From Indolivaga macrotermitis (GTDB lineage Bacteria; Bacteroidota; Bacteroidia; Bacteroidales; Dysgonomonadaceae): DNA of 64,000 nucleotides. The stretch covers positions 186,001 to 250,000 of the forward strand of contig NZ_FQUC01000004.1 in NCBI RefSeq assembly GCF_900128985.1. Reading direction: 5' to 3'. The translations under genes were made by a program, and so were the position numbers. Positions 1 to 7,811 of this stretch are shown here, piece by piece. How positions within the stretch are numbered: the first letter of the stretch is position 1; every line of letters starts with the position of its first letter. Under the pieces are notes generated by a model. It made no database searches and was not told where the DNA came from. It was given only the letters and a program-made list of their open reading frames with translations.

Positions 1-1
1 A

Positions 2-529
2 ACACTGGATATTAATGCAGAAGGGCAATCCATTCGTATAGATGACGGAACGGCAACAAAAAATTTCATGCTTACATCCGATAATAACGGTGTTGGAACA
101 TGGAAGCCGAAGAACATCGGCAACCGGATTGAGGGTTCTATTAATGCTCTAAATCAAACAAATGGACTCGGAGCCGCTTCTTTTAAATATTCGGGAGCTT
201 ATATCACCATTCCTCCTGGACAGTGGGAAGTTCATTTTGTTTGTACGCATACTAATCTTTCGGCATACAGTTATTGTATATGGTGGGATCTGGATGATTC
301 GGATACTACTAAAAACTCTACTGCTGTAGGAGGAAGGGTTCTTAGTTATATGGCTGTATCAGGGAGTTTAGTACAAACATCTGCTATGTATTTTGTAGAT
401 AATGATACCTCCACCGATAAAACATATTACTTATGGGGAAACATCCTTATAATACCATCTACAATAACAGGAGATTATATTAAGTATTATGGAAATGCCT
501 TATTGTGGGCGATACCGGTAAATAGTTAA
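2..529 (+). CDS. Surface-type secreted protein, 5'-truncated by window edge
   Basis: The reading frame is open from base 2, so the gene starts outside the window; only the last 175 codons are present. It begins inside the collar module shared with the next genes (LDINAEGQSIRIDDGTATKNFMLT, then a Gly/Trp stretch), followed by a C-terminal domain of about 120 residues rich in Tyr, Thr and Ser that looks like a beta sandwich. That C-terminal domain resembles the one in the gene at 547 (YITIPPGQWEVHF here, NITVPGGAYEITF there) rather than the RWWG type further on. The 17-base gap to the next gene suggests one operon. No enzymatic motif is visible. Surface adhesin or structural role is inference from the signal peptides of its paralogs. 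Confidence 0.75.
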   Translation, partial: TLDINAEGQSIRIDDGTATKNFMLTSDNNGVGTWKPKNIGNRIEGSINALNQTNGLGAASFKYSGAYITIPPGQWEVHFVCTHTNLSAYSYCIWWDLDDSDTTKNSTAVGGRVLSYMAVSGSLVQTSAMYFVDNDTSTDKTYYLWGNILIIPSTITGDYIKYYGNALLWAIPVNS

Positions 530-546
530 ACAAATAATTATCTAAA

Positions 547-1299
547 ATGAAAAAAACAGTAATAATCTTCTGTTATATTATATGTTATAGCTTTAATATA
601 AGTTATGCCCAGATAGGTATATTTACAGAAACACCATTCGGTATATTTAATATAGACGCAGGTAGCGACAATGTCGAAACAGCTAATACAAACCGTTTCA
701 ACAACGATATTGTCATAACTAATGATGGTGCAATTGTAATTGGCAATACCACACCGGCTACTAATACTAGATTGGATATTAACGGAACTTTCAGGCTGAA
801 TGACAACTATCAAATGCCTGATAAAGTTTTAGTTACAAAAGATGTCGCAGGTACTGCGAATTGGGCCATAGAACCATATCCTCAATTATACATTGAACCC
901 GAACTGAGTTCTATTTTATCTCCATTCAGGGTAACCAACAGCCGTAAATATAGCGGTGTAAATATTACAGTACCGGGAGGTGCTTATGAGATAACCTTTG
1001 TTACAGCTTTTAAGAATCCGGTAATAGGGAAAATAGCGAATATCGAATGTGACCTTTCCGAATCGTCAACTGCTTTTGGCAGTCTGGGACAGGTTTGCAG
1101 CTCTGCTTCTATCAGTACAACCAATGCTATAACTTATGCTACGATAGCAGCAGTATATGCAGTTCCGTATTCTACTACGGCGCGAACATTTTATATCTGG
1201 CTCAGGGCGGTAGGAGATTTATCTTCTTCCGATTATTTAGAATATGATGTAAGTAATACCGAGTCTTACATCTGGGCTGTAGCAGTGGGTGGAAATTAA
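547..1299 (+). CDS. Secreted modular surface protein (VGINT-type N-terminus)
   Basis: A 250-residue protein with a signal peptide at residues 1-21 (MKKT, hydrophobic core, SYAQ). The mature start QIGIFTETPFGIFNIDAGSDN is the family signature also seen in the genes at 1962, 2720 and 3495. A short collar follows (DIVITNDGAIVIGNTTP, then LDINGTFRLND, then DKVLVTKDVAGTANW), and then a C-terminal domain of about 130 residues, likely beta-rich. The collar resembles the GNVGIGT/AKLHV repeats of tail-fibre-like and cell-surface proteins of Bacteroidetes; that comparison is from general knowledge. It is the last gene before a strong terminator at 1411-1455. Exact function is unknown. Confidence 0.8.
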   Translation: MKKTVIIFCYIICYSFNISYAQIGIFTETPFGIFNIDAGSDNVETANTNRFNNDIVITNDGAIVIGNTTPATNTRLDINGTFRLNDNYQMPDKVLVTKDVAGTANWAIEPYPQLYIEPELSSILSPFRVTNSRKYSGVNITVPGGAYEITFVTAFKNPVIGKIANIECDLSESSTAFGSLGQVCSSASISTTNAITYATIAAVYAVPYSTTARTFYIWLRAVGDLSSSDYLEYDVSNTESYIWAVAVGGN

Positions 1300-1410
1300 T
1301 ACAAACAATAAAAAACGGAATATAATCCATAGAAAATTCTCTTTACCAAATTAACATTATGTCATCCGATAATCCCCTTAGCATAATCACATTTATGGGG
1401 ATATAAACAG

Positions 1411-1455
1411 AAAAAGCAGGAAAAACTTCATTTTAGATTATTTCCTGCTTTTTTG
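1411..1455 (+). terminator. Rho-independent terminator
   Basis: The arms AAAGCAGGAAA (1413-1423) and TTTCCTGCTTT (1441-1451) are perfectly complementary, with an 11-bp stem and 17-nt loop followed by a T run. It ends the operon holding the gene at 547. The next promoter's -33 box starts only about 8 bases beyond it. Confidence 0.8.
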
Positions 1456-1462
1456 TTAAATT

Positions 1463-1493
1463 TTTGCTAAAATAAAAACATTCGTTATATTTG
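1463..1493 (+). promoter_or_regulatory. Bacteroidetes-type promoter, leader copy 1
   Basis: TTTG at 1463-1466, a 19-base spacer, then TATATTTG at 1486-1493. This is an exact match to the Bacteroidetes -33/-7 pattern. The same two boxes with the same spacing occur in leader copy 2 at 4260-4290. Transcription would start near 1500, about 460 nt upstream of the coding start at 1962. Confidence 0.75.
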
Positions 1494-1606
1494 TCGTGCA
1501 AAAACAATTCTTCGTGAACACTTGATGACAAATATTTTCACACATAAATACTTCAAAAACGATTTAAATTTTAACAGTTTAGATTTGGCTTTGTGTACTG
1601 AAATAT

Positions 1607-1643
<37 letters not shown>

Positions 1644-1879
1644 GCACACGTATAAATGATATAACAAATAATTTGATTTTTTTAGTTGCAGGTTATTATA
1701 TTTTCTTCTTATTGTGTTTTATTTACACAATATATTTTTATATAAATACATCTCTAATCATATATATCAATTTGACTAAATGTAGGCAGGGCAAACCGGA
1801 CCGGACAAAATCATTGTTGTTTTGTTGTCGTTCGAATTTTAGTCCTGAACAAGGTTTGTCTAACTGCCAACTTATTTAT

Positions 1880-1910
1880 GCGGCAGGATGCAGTGATTGC
1901 ATCTTTCCGC
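1880..1910 (+). other. Leader hairpin, copy 1
   Basis: The arms GCGGCAGGATGCA (1880-1892) and TGCATCTTTCCGC (1898-1910) close a 5-nt loop (GTGAT). There is one C/T mismatch and one G-U pair. Compared with copy 2, pair 3 is G-C instead of A-U and pair 9 is A-U instead of G-C, so two pairs covary. Confidence 0.65.
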
Positions 1911-1961
1911 TTTTCCGGACAACTCATAAACAACATAAAACAACAACTCAAACAAGTAACA

Positions 1962-2714
1962 ATGAAAAAGAAAATTCTTTTGCTGATGGGTATATTCTCT
2001 TTCGGGATAATCAATGCACAGGTAGGGATAAATACGAATACCCCACAAGGTGTCCTTCATATCGACGGGCAGGGCAACACTTCAGGAACGAGCAATGTGT
2101 CAGATGATGTGTTAATTAATACTAGCGGTAATATTGGTCTCGGAACATTGAGCCCTACTGCCAAGATACATTCGGTAGGCAGTTCGACGCTTGCTCCTAT
2201 GCGAATCACGGATACGAAACAAGGAACAAACTATATTCTGGTATCAGACAATGCCGGTAATGCCTCGTGGATGGAAAAGCCTGTTCCGGGAGGGGTCATA
2301 TATAACTTGACAGGCTCTGCTAAAACCACTTATGCATATAATACTTATACTTTGGTAAAGGCAATGCCTATATCCGAAACGGGTAATTATATGATTTCTC
2401 TTAGATGGTGGGGAACCTCCGCTTCTGTAGCTGCAACTAATCTGGTCTGCGCTGTATTTTATGCTACTACGTCGGCTAATACAACTAATAGTTGGACTGC
2501 CGACCAAGCTAATCTTAAAGATCAAGCCGAGTACTGTGCCAATACTATGGCCGGAGCATATACATGTTTTAGTTCCACCCTATTTGCTAAGGCAACTAAA
2601 GGCCAGTATATCAAATTGTATATTCGTGTATCCGCCGGAGGAGCTTGGACTATCGGATCAGCGAGTACCACACAACCTTTATGGAACCCCAGTATTGTCA
2701 TGTTTAGAGTATAA
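1962..2714 (+). CDS. Secreted modular surface protein, RWWG-type C-terminus
   Basis: The start is taken at ATG 1962, not at the in-frame ATG 1878, because a clear signal peptide begins here (MKKKILLLMGIFSFGIINAQ) and 1878 lies in the conserved leader next to the hairpin. The mature protein opens with VGINTNTPQGVLHID. Then come the collar modules VSDDVLINTSGNIGLGTLSP, AKIHSVGSS and ILVSDNAGNASW, and a C-terminal domain of about 120 residues containing MISLRWWGTS. Closest relatives in the window are the genes at 2720 and 3495. It is the first gene of a three-gene operon (gap of 5 bases to the next gene) driven from 1463. No catalytic motif is seen. Surface adhesin or fibre is an inference. Confidence 0.8.
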   Translation: MKKKILLLMGIFSFGIINAQVGINTNTPQGVLHIDGQGNTSGTSNVSDDVLINTSGNIGLGTLSPTAKIHSVGSSTLAPMRITDTKQGTNYILVSDNAGNASWMEKPVPGGVIYNLTGSAKTTYAYNTYTLVKAMPISETGNYMISLRWWGTSASVAATNLVCAVFYATTSANTTNSWTADQANLKDQAEYCANTMAGAYTCFSSTLFAKATKGQYIKLYIRVSAGGAWTIGSASTTQPLWNPSIVMFRV

Positions 2715-2719
2715 AAATA

Positions 2720-3490
2720 ATGAAGAAATATATATTACTATTACTTGCATCCGTGCAAGTAGGACTCGTATCGGAGTCATTTGCACAAATAGGGATTAAT
2801 ACTGAGTCCCCCCAACAGATTTTTCATATAGATGCAGCCAGAAATACGTCCGGCACCACCAGCGTATCTGACGATATTGTGGTTGACAGCAACGGGAATG
2901 TGGGAGTGGGAGTCATATCTCCAAAAGCGAAGCTTCATATCGTTACCAACGATGTCCCTTTAAAGCTTCAGGATGGTACTCAGGGATCTAAGAAAATGTT
3001 GTACAGTAAAGATGCCAATGGCAACTTGTCATGGACAGACCAACCTGCCTCCTCTGCTACTTTTTATTACCTGAACACAGGGCAAAGAAATCTGCCTAAT
3101 GCAACCCGTACTTTATTAATTTCCATACCGGTAACAGAAGCAAGTAATTACCTGATGTTTATTCGCTGGTGGGGTAGCTGTACAACTTATTACACCGGAA
3201 ATAAAAATATCAGTGCATATATCTACCTGACATATGCCACTACTACAGCAGCTTCAGACTATGGTTCCCAACTTGATGGTGTAGAACACTATGTGAGTTA
3301 TTCTGTCGCTAATAGCTATTTTAGCTTTACGACCAGTCTGTATGGGAAAGTAAGTGCATCAACCGGATATCTCAAGCTATGGATAAATCCCTCAACTCCT
3401 GCTTCTACTGCCGGAACATTTAACTGGGTTATCGGTGCAATTAATAACGGAACGGTCTTTAACCCGAGTTTAATTGTATTCAAAATTTAA
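2720..3490 (+). CDS. Secreted modular surface protein, RWWG-type C-terminus
   Basis: A 256-residue paralog of its neighbours. The signal peptide is MKKYILLLLASVQVGLVSESFAQ. Next comes IGINTESPQQIFHIDAARN, a VSDDIVVDSNGNVGVGVISP/AKLHIV collar, a KMLYSKDANGNLSW block, and a C-terminal domain with LMFIRWWGSC. The middle gene of the operon 1962-4205, separated by 5 and 4 bases from its neighbours. N-terminal halves of the three proteins are far more alike than their C-terminal halves. Function unknown. Confidence 0.8.
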   Translation: MKKYILLLLASVQVGLVSESFAQIGINTESPQQIFHIDAARNTSGTTSVSDDIVVDSNGNVGVGVISPKAKLHIVTNDVPLKLQDGTQGSKKMLYSKDANGNLSWTDQPASSATFYYLNTGQRNLPNATRTLLISIPVTEASNYLMFIRWWGSCTTYYTGNKNISAYIYLTYATTTAASDYGSQLDGVEHYVSYSVANSYFSFTTSLYGKVSASTGYLKLWINPSTPASTAGTFNWVIGAINNGTVFNPSLIVFKI

Positions 3491-3494
3491 TCAG

Positions 3495-4205
3495 ATGAAA
3501 AGAATAATTATATTATCAGGCATATGTTTATGCTTCATACTGCCTGCAACTTCACAAGTAGGCATCAATACACAATCTCCAACGGGAATATTGCATATTG
3601 ACCCTCAGGCAAACAGTGCTACAGTTACTACTGATGATGTAGTAGTTACAACAGCCGGAAATGTTGGACTAGGAACCATAAGTCCTCAGGCTAAATTACA
3701 TTTGAATGTATCTTCGTCCGAAACAGCTTTAAGAATAGAAGATGGTAACGAGAAAGCCGACCGGGTACTTGTATCTGCCGACGCAACAGGTGGCGCCACA
3801 TGGGGTGCTATCAAAGGTAGTGGTGGTGAGACTTTCACTTCTACTGTTGCACAGTCTTTTACAACCTCCGGAGGAACACTTTATATTACCGGAACTACGA
3901 CCCGCTATAACGTTACGGGTGAAGGCCCTTACCTCGTGTATTTACGTTGGTGGGGTAAATCTGCAACTGTATCAAGCAGTAGAACTCAAGCCTATATCCG
4001 GCTACTAAAAAACGGAACCATAGTAGATACTGTACAATATTATATTGCAACAGAGGCTAATACCGCTTTTTCGCTAACAGTGGCGCTTATGGCTAATTGT
4101 GTACCGGGTGATTACCTTGAAATAACAATAACTCCCGGAGCAACATGGACATCCGCAGTTAGTCCTGTTTATACAAGACCCTCCGTTACATTTTTCTTGA
4201 TGTAA
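3495..4205 (+). CDS. Secreted modular surface protein, RWWG-type C-terminus
   Basis: The start is chosen at ATG 3495, which begins a signal peptide (MKRIIILSGICLCFILPATSQ); the upstream in-frame ATG at 3474 lies inside the preceding gene. The 236-residue product carries VGINTQSPTGILHIDPQAN, the DDVVVTTAGNVGLGTISP/AKLHLN collar, RVLVSADATGGATW, and a C-terminal domain with VYLRWWGKS. It is the last gene of the three-gene operon; a terminator follows at 4229-4262. Function unknown; probably a cell-surface or secreted structural protein. Confidence 0.8.
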   Translation: MKRIIILSGICLCFILPATSQVGINTQSPTGILHIDPQANSATVTTDDVVVTTAGNVGLGTISPQAKLHLNVSSSETALRIEDGNEKADRVLVSADATGGATWGAIKGSGGETFTSTVAQSFTTSGGTLYITGTTTRYNVTGEGPYLVYLRWWGKSATVSSSRTQAYIRLLKNGTIVDTVQYYIATEANTAFSLTVALMANCVPGDYLEITITPGATWTSAVSPVYTRPSVTFFLM

Positions 4206-4228
4206 CAGGGCCTTTACATACAAAAACT

Positions 4229-4262
4229 AAAAGGTTGGAAGATAGTCTTTCGACCTTTTTTT
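4229..4262 (+). terminator. Rho-independent terminator
   Basis: The arms AAAAGGTTG (4229-4237) and CGACCTTTT (4251-4259) pair with one G-U, extended inward by GAAGA against TCTTTC. An eight-T run follows. The T run overlaps the -33 TTTG box of leader copy 2. Confidence 0.75.
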
Positions 4263-4290
4263 GCAAAAACCAAAACATTCTGTATATTTG
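4260..4290 (+). promoter_or_regulatory. Bacteroidetes-type promoter, leader copy 2
   Basis: TTTG at 4260-4263, a 19-base spacer, then TATATTTG at 4283-4290. Identical box sequences and spacing to the promoter at 1463. Transcription would begin near 4297, about 440 nt before the coding start at 4734. Confidence 0.75.
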
Positions 4291-4403
4291 CCACACCAAA
4301 CAACCCTTTACCAATAAGGAATGACCAATATTTTCACACATAAAAACATAAACAGCCCTCTAAATTTTAACAGTTTAGATTTGCCTTTGTGTGCTGAAAT
4401 ATT

Positions 4404-4412
4404 AGAGAGAGA
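4404..4412 (+). repeat. AG dinucleotide tract, short allele (4.5 units)
   Basis: The nine-base AG run sits in the same flanks as the 35-base run at 1608-1642. It shows that tract length at this leader position varies between paralogous copies. Confidence 0.9.
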
Positions 4413-4618
4413 CGCATTACCCCGCGTTAACTAAACAAAATTTTCTATTGTGTCAAAATAACGGGACATTTTTTTATGCTTTCGTTTGCTTTGTTGTATA
4501 TATTCATTTCCAAATATTAAGTTGGCTGGGTAGGCTGTGTCCGGTAGGATCATTGTTGTTTTGTTGTCGTTCGAAAACTTCTTCGGATTACGGCTTACAT
4601 AGGAGTCAGCTACATTTT

Positions 4619-4649
4619 GCAGCAGGGTGCAGTGTGTGCACTCTGCTGC
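4619..4649 (+). other. Leader hairpin, copy 2
   Basis: The arms GCAGCAGGGTGCA (4619-4631) and TGCACTCTGCTGC (4637-4649) form 13 pairs with a single G-U, closing a 5-nt loop (GTGTG). See 1880-1910 for the covarying pairs. Confidence 0.7.
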
Positions 4650-4733
4650 TTTATTGCGTTTCAAAAAAACAATCACTCTTTATAAAAACAACAAAAAGAC
4701 TTCGGGTCTTAAGAACAACTCAATTTTATTGCA

Positions 4734-5315
4734 ATGAAAAAGTATTTTTTTATGATTTTGCTGTGCTTTTTGGGCATGGCGGCTTTACGGGCTCAGGTGG
4801 GTATAAACACAAGTACACCCAATGTGTCGGCGGCTTTGGATATCGTCAGTACAGAGAAGGGGATTCTGATTCCGAGAATGACGACTGTGCAGAAATCGGC
4901 GATTGTTGCTCCGGCGGAGGGTTTATTGGTGTATGATACGACTTTGCGTTGTATTGCACAGAATGCGGGGACTACTGCTTCTCCGGCTTGGGTGTGTTTG
5001 TCACAGAGGGATGCGCAGAATGGGTTCTTCTATATGCCGACTATTGCTGTGGATGCTTCAACTGTAGTGACAGGCAAGACTATCGACCTTTACAATGAGT
5101 ATCTGACTCAGTTTACGGCTCCGACTAAGAATCCTTCGGCTCCGGTGAATATTCCTTACTTTACGAACCGGACGGATTTGTATTATTATATTACCAACTA
5201 TGATATGGATGTGATGGGGAATGTTTCGATTAATGATAATGGGGTGATGACGTATGATATTAAGGTGGAGTCGGATTATGATTCGTTTTTGACGGTGGTG
5301 TTTGTACTGAAATAA
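4734..5315 (+). CDS. Secreted protein, GILIPRMTT-type surface family
   Basis: A 193-residue protein with a signal peptide (MKKYFFMILLCFLGMAALRA), then QVGINTSTPNVSAALDIVSTEKGILIPRMTT, PAEGLLVYDTTLRCI and a C-terminal domain ending in YDSFLTVVFVLK. The N-terminal block is common in Bacteroidetes secreted proteins; I know no defined function for it. The gene at 7090 is a clear paralog with the same end (YDAFVNVVFTLK). The coding strand is unusually rich in G and T with many NCG codons, unlike the operon 1962-4205, which hints at a different origin. It is expressed from the promoter at 4260 through the long leader. Confidence 0.8.
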   Translation: MKKYFFMILLCFLGMAALRAQVGINTSTPNVSAALDIVSTEKGILIPRMTTVQKSAIVAPAEGLLVYDTTLRCIAQNAGTTASPAWVCLSQRDAQNGFFYMPTIAVDASTVVTGKTIDLYNEYLTQFTAPTKNPSAPVNIPYFTNRTDLYYYITNYDMDVMGNVSINDNGVMTYDIKVESDYDSFLTVVFVLK

Positions 5316-5321
5316 ACATCG

Positions 5322-5386
5322 TGTAGGGGCGAGGCTTTGCTTCGCCCGGATATTGACACCGGATAGAGCAAATTCCTATCCCTACA
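5322..5386. repeat. REP/MITE-like palindromic element
   Basis: The outer arms TGTAGGG (5322-5328) and CCCTACA (5380-5386) enclose an inner hairpin, GGGCGAGGC against GCTTCGCCC with one G-U pair, and a second hairpin, GGATAG against CTATCC. The nested palindrome between two genes resembles dispersed REP-like repeats that carry a GTAGGGGCGA core. Only one copy is seen in this window. Confidence 0.5.
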
Positions 5387-5420
5387 GAAATAACAACACA
5401 TATTTTTAAATAAACATTTA

Positions 5421-6899
5421 ATGAAGAAACTGATATATGTATGCCTTCTATTAATAGGCTTTTCGATAAATTCTTATGCTCAGAAGGAAACCAGCTGGTG
5501 GCACTTCGGATATTATTCTGGTTTAAACTTCAATATATTAAATGATGCTACTGCCGATGATGCTACAACTGTAACTGATATGCCTAAACCTATTATTGGA
5601 CCTTTGAATACGAGAGAGGGTTGCTTTACTGTATCTACTTATGACGGACAGCTCTTATTTTCGTCGGATGGCTCTACCGTTTATGATAAAAACGGAAATA
5701 TAATGATTAACGGGACAGGATTATTAGGTGATTATTCAGCTACACAATCAGGAATAGTTGTTCCTAAACCCGGAAGTACTACTGAGTATTATGTTGTGAC
5801 AGTTCCGGCCATGGGTGGCACTGATGGCTTAAACTATTCAATTATAGATATATCCCTAAATGGAGGGCTTGGAGAAGTAACATCAAAAAACAATCCAATC
5901 TTAGCAGGTTCTGTAAATGAAAACATAGCAGCCGTGCCCAACACCAATGGTAAAGATTACTGGCTGATACACCGCACCTTGCAGACTTTTTATGTCTGGG
6001 CTATTACTTCTGCCGGAATATCAACTACACCCAATTTTAGTATAACAAATACTCTCATTAACATCGGTTCCGGATCATCCATAAATCCGCAAGGAGAAAT
6101 GATAGTATCCTCAGATTTTACAAAAATAGCTTCTTTGAACTGGGGAGGAAAACAAGTAGCATCCGCTATTTTTAATCCTACAACAGGTCAGATTTCCGAT
6201 ATAAGAGTATTGAATTGTTCATTCAGCACCTATGGGGGTACCTTTTCACCTAACAATCAATACTTATATGTTGGAACCGGATTTTTTAATTATGGACAAC
6301 TTTATGTCAATACCTGGGATAATATTCGAGCAGGTAATGCTATGACTTATCTAGATCAGGGATTCTCAAACGTAAAAACAGCTTTGGATAATCGATTATA
6401 TGGTATACAGTTGAATAATACCCCCACAGAGACTCCGACTAAGAATCTAGCAATAGTACTGAATCCCGATACCGGGGGCACCGATATCAAACATTTCACC
6501 GACTATTTATTAAATGATGCTGCATTTGGTCTCCCCTCCTTTGCCGCCGGCTTTATCCGTATTATTCCTAAAGAACAACCTTTTGCCTGTACGGCGCATA
6601 ACCGGACTTATACGGTAGAGGTAGACCTGTCGGGTGGAAATGCTCCGGCCAGACTCGAATGGTATTTCGGGGATGGAACGGCTAGGGTGAATCAATCGGT
6701 TACTACTTCGAAAAGTGAATATTCGCTAAAGCATTCGTATAATAATTCGGGATTGTATACGATTACGGTTACTCCGTATAAAGCGGATGGAACTTCTCTG
6801 ACGCCTATTACTATGGAGGCGAATATTGTTGATTGTTCTTTGAAGGCGAATAGAATGACCCGCTCGGATTTGCTGAATTCCAAACAACTCTCTGAATAG
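5421..6899 (+). CDS. Secreted propeller-like protein with C-terminal PKD domain
   Basis: A 492-residue protein with a signal peptide (MKKLIYVCLLLIGFSINSYAQ). The mature start WWHFGYYSGLNFNI is the usual opening of Bacteroidetes PKD/gliding-type surface proteins. Residues about 25-380 have repeated beta-strand units that look like a propeller. Residues about 390-470 form a PKD domain (LEWYFGDGTARVNQS, LKHSYNNSGLYTITVTPY). No CHU_C or Por sorting domain is visible at the C-terminus, so how it is attached is unclear. From about 6590 onward the coding strand becomes rich in NCG codons, like the genes at 4734 and 7090, while the 5' part is not; this may mark a recombination join. Function is probably adhesion or polymer binding (inference). 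Confidence 0.75.
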   Translation: MKKLIYVCLLLIGFSINSYAQKETSWWHFGYYSGLNFNILNDATADDATTVTDMPKPIIGPLNTREGCFTVSTYDGQLLFSSDGSTVYDKNGNIMINGTGLLGDYSATQSGIVVPKPGSTTEYYVVTVPAMGGTDGLNYSIIDISLNGGLGEVTSKNNPILAGSVNENIAAVPNTNGKDYWLIHRTLQTFYVWAITSAGISTTPNFSITNTLINIGSGSSINPQGEMIVSSDFTKIASLNWGGKQVASAIFNPTTGQISDIRVLNCSFSTYGGTFSPNNQYLYVGTGFFNYGQLYVNTWDNIRAGNAMTYLDQGFSNVKTALDNRLYGIQLNNTPTETPTKNLAIVLNPDTGGTDIKHFTDYLLNDAAFGLPSFAAGFIRIIPKEQPFACTAHNRTYTVEVDLSGGNAPARLEWYFGDGTARVNQSVTTSKSEYSLKHSYNNSGLYTITVTPYKADGTSLTPITMEANIVDCSLKANRMTRSDLLNSKQLSE

Positions 6900-6960
6900 T
6901 TTTATCTATAACAGAGAATAAGGAATGAATAATGAAGAATAAAAAAAATAAGAAAACAGT

Positions 6961-6987
6961 GTCACTTTTGTTACTTTTGTCACTTTT
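6961..6987 (+). repeat. Three tandem 9-mers GTYACTTTT
   Basis: GTCACTTTT, GTTACTTTT and GTCACTTTT follow each other without a gap. Another GTCACTTTT lies at 7045-7053 just before the next coding start, and further copies occur near groES (11449-11457; inverted at 11500-11508). May be an operator or a small unstable repeat. Confidence 0.6.
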
Positions 6988-7089
6988 TTAGAGGTAATTG
7001 ATTGATAATAAACAACAAAGCAAAGTAACATGGGTTACACAAGTGTCACTTTTTTGACTCCTTTTGTATACTTTTTTAATGGAAACAAC

Positions 7090-7704
7090 ATGAAATATTT
7101 GAATATAAGATTATTAGCTATTGTCACATATGTCACTTTGGGGATATATAATGTATCGGCTCAGATAGGGGTGAATACGGATAATCCGAATAGCTCTTCT
7201 GTACTTGATTTGAATGGGTACAGCAATGATAAGGGGTTGCTTATTCCTCGGATGACGACTGCTCAGAAACTGGCTATTGTTAGTCCGGCTTCGGGCTTAA
7301 TGGTATATGATACGGATTATAGGTGTGTTTCTCTGTATAAGGATACGCCTGCTAATCCGGGGACTTTTTCGTGGTCTTGTCTGACTTTGTATAACCGCCA
7401 CTTTTTGTATATGCCTTCGGTGAATATTCCGACTTCGGATGGTTCGGGGAGTTTATTGGTGGGGACTCAGTCTATTAATCTTTATAATGTGTATTATACG
7501 GGGTTTAATTCTCCGAGGGTGAAGAGTACGGGTGCGCCGGCTGTGATTCCGTTTTTTAATGGTTCGCAGTTGAATTATTATGTGACTTATTGTGATCCGT
7601 GTATTACGGTGACGGGCATTAGTGAAGCGGGGGTGATGAGTTATAGGGTGAATTCCTTGCCGAATTATGATGCCTTCGTGAATGTGGTGTTTACCCTGAA
7701 ATAG
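7090..7704 (+). CDS. Secreted protein, GLLIPRMTT-type surface family
   Basis: The start is placed at ATG 7090 (MKYLNIRLLAIVTYVTLGIYNVSAQ, a good signal peptide). An in-frame ATG at 7030 would add 20 residues encoded by the GTCACTTTT-repeat region and spoil the signal peptide. The mature part has IGVNTDNPNSSSVLDLNG, KGLLIPRMTT, GLMVYDTDYRCV, FLYMPSV and the ending YDAFVNVVFTLK. It is a paralog of the gene at 4734 with the same G/T-rich coding strand. It does not carry the long conserved leader. Function unknown. Confidence 0.75.
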   Translation: MKYLNIRLLAIVTYVTLGIYNVSAQIGVNTDNPNSSSVLDLNGYSNDKGLLIPRMTTAQKLAIVSPASGLMVYDTDYRCVSLYKDTPANPGTFSWSCLTLYNRHFLYMPSVNIPTSDGSGSLLVGTQSINLYNVYYTGFNSPRVKSTGAPAVIPFFNGSQLNYYVTYCDPCITVTGISEAGVMSYRVNSLPNYDAFVNVVFTLK

Positions 7705-7769
7705 TGAAAAGGAAAAGCTCGCAATCTTTTATCTATAAACAGGATTAATATAAAGCAGGCTTTTTTTCA

Positions 7770-7777
7770 TACCTTTG
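7770..7777 (+). promoter_or_regulatory. Probable -7 box of proS
   Basis: TACCTTTG fits TAnnTTTG, 35 bases upstream of the proS start. No good TTTG is found at the expected -33 position, so only the -7 box is supported. Confidence 0.4.
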
Positions 7778-7811
7778 CAAAATTGAAACAAAGCAAAGAA
7801 TAATATAAAAC

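Larger units (their letters stand above)
4291..4733 (+). ncRNA. Long 5' leader, copy 2: candidate structured cis-RNA
   Basis: Gene-free, collinear with 1494-1961 and with the same order of elements: A/T block, 23-base block, AG tract (only 9 nt), identical 26-base box at 4550-4575, hairpin at 4619-4649, then the start codon 84 bases later. The downstream gene (4734) belongs to a different surface-protein subfamily from the gene under copy 1, so the leader is shared independently of coding homology. The regulatory role is inference. Confidence 0.55.

Noticed and set aside
1673-2107. Open frame of 144 codons over leader copy 1
   Set aside because: It lies across the conserved non-coding leader and the start of the real gene in another frame; no protein similarity and no conservation of this frame in leader copy 2.
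4448-4936. Open frame of 162 codons over leader copy 2
   Set aside because: It overlaps the leader hairpin and the signal-peptide part of the gene at 4734; its composition is unlike a real protein.
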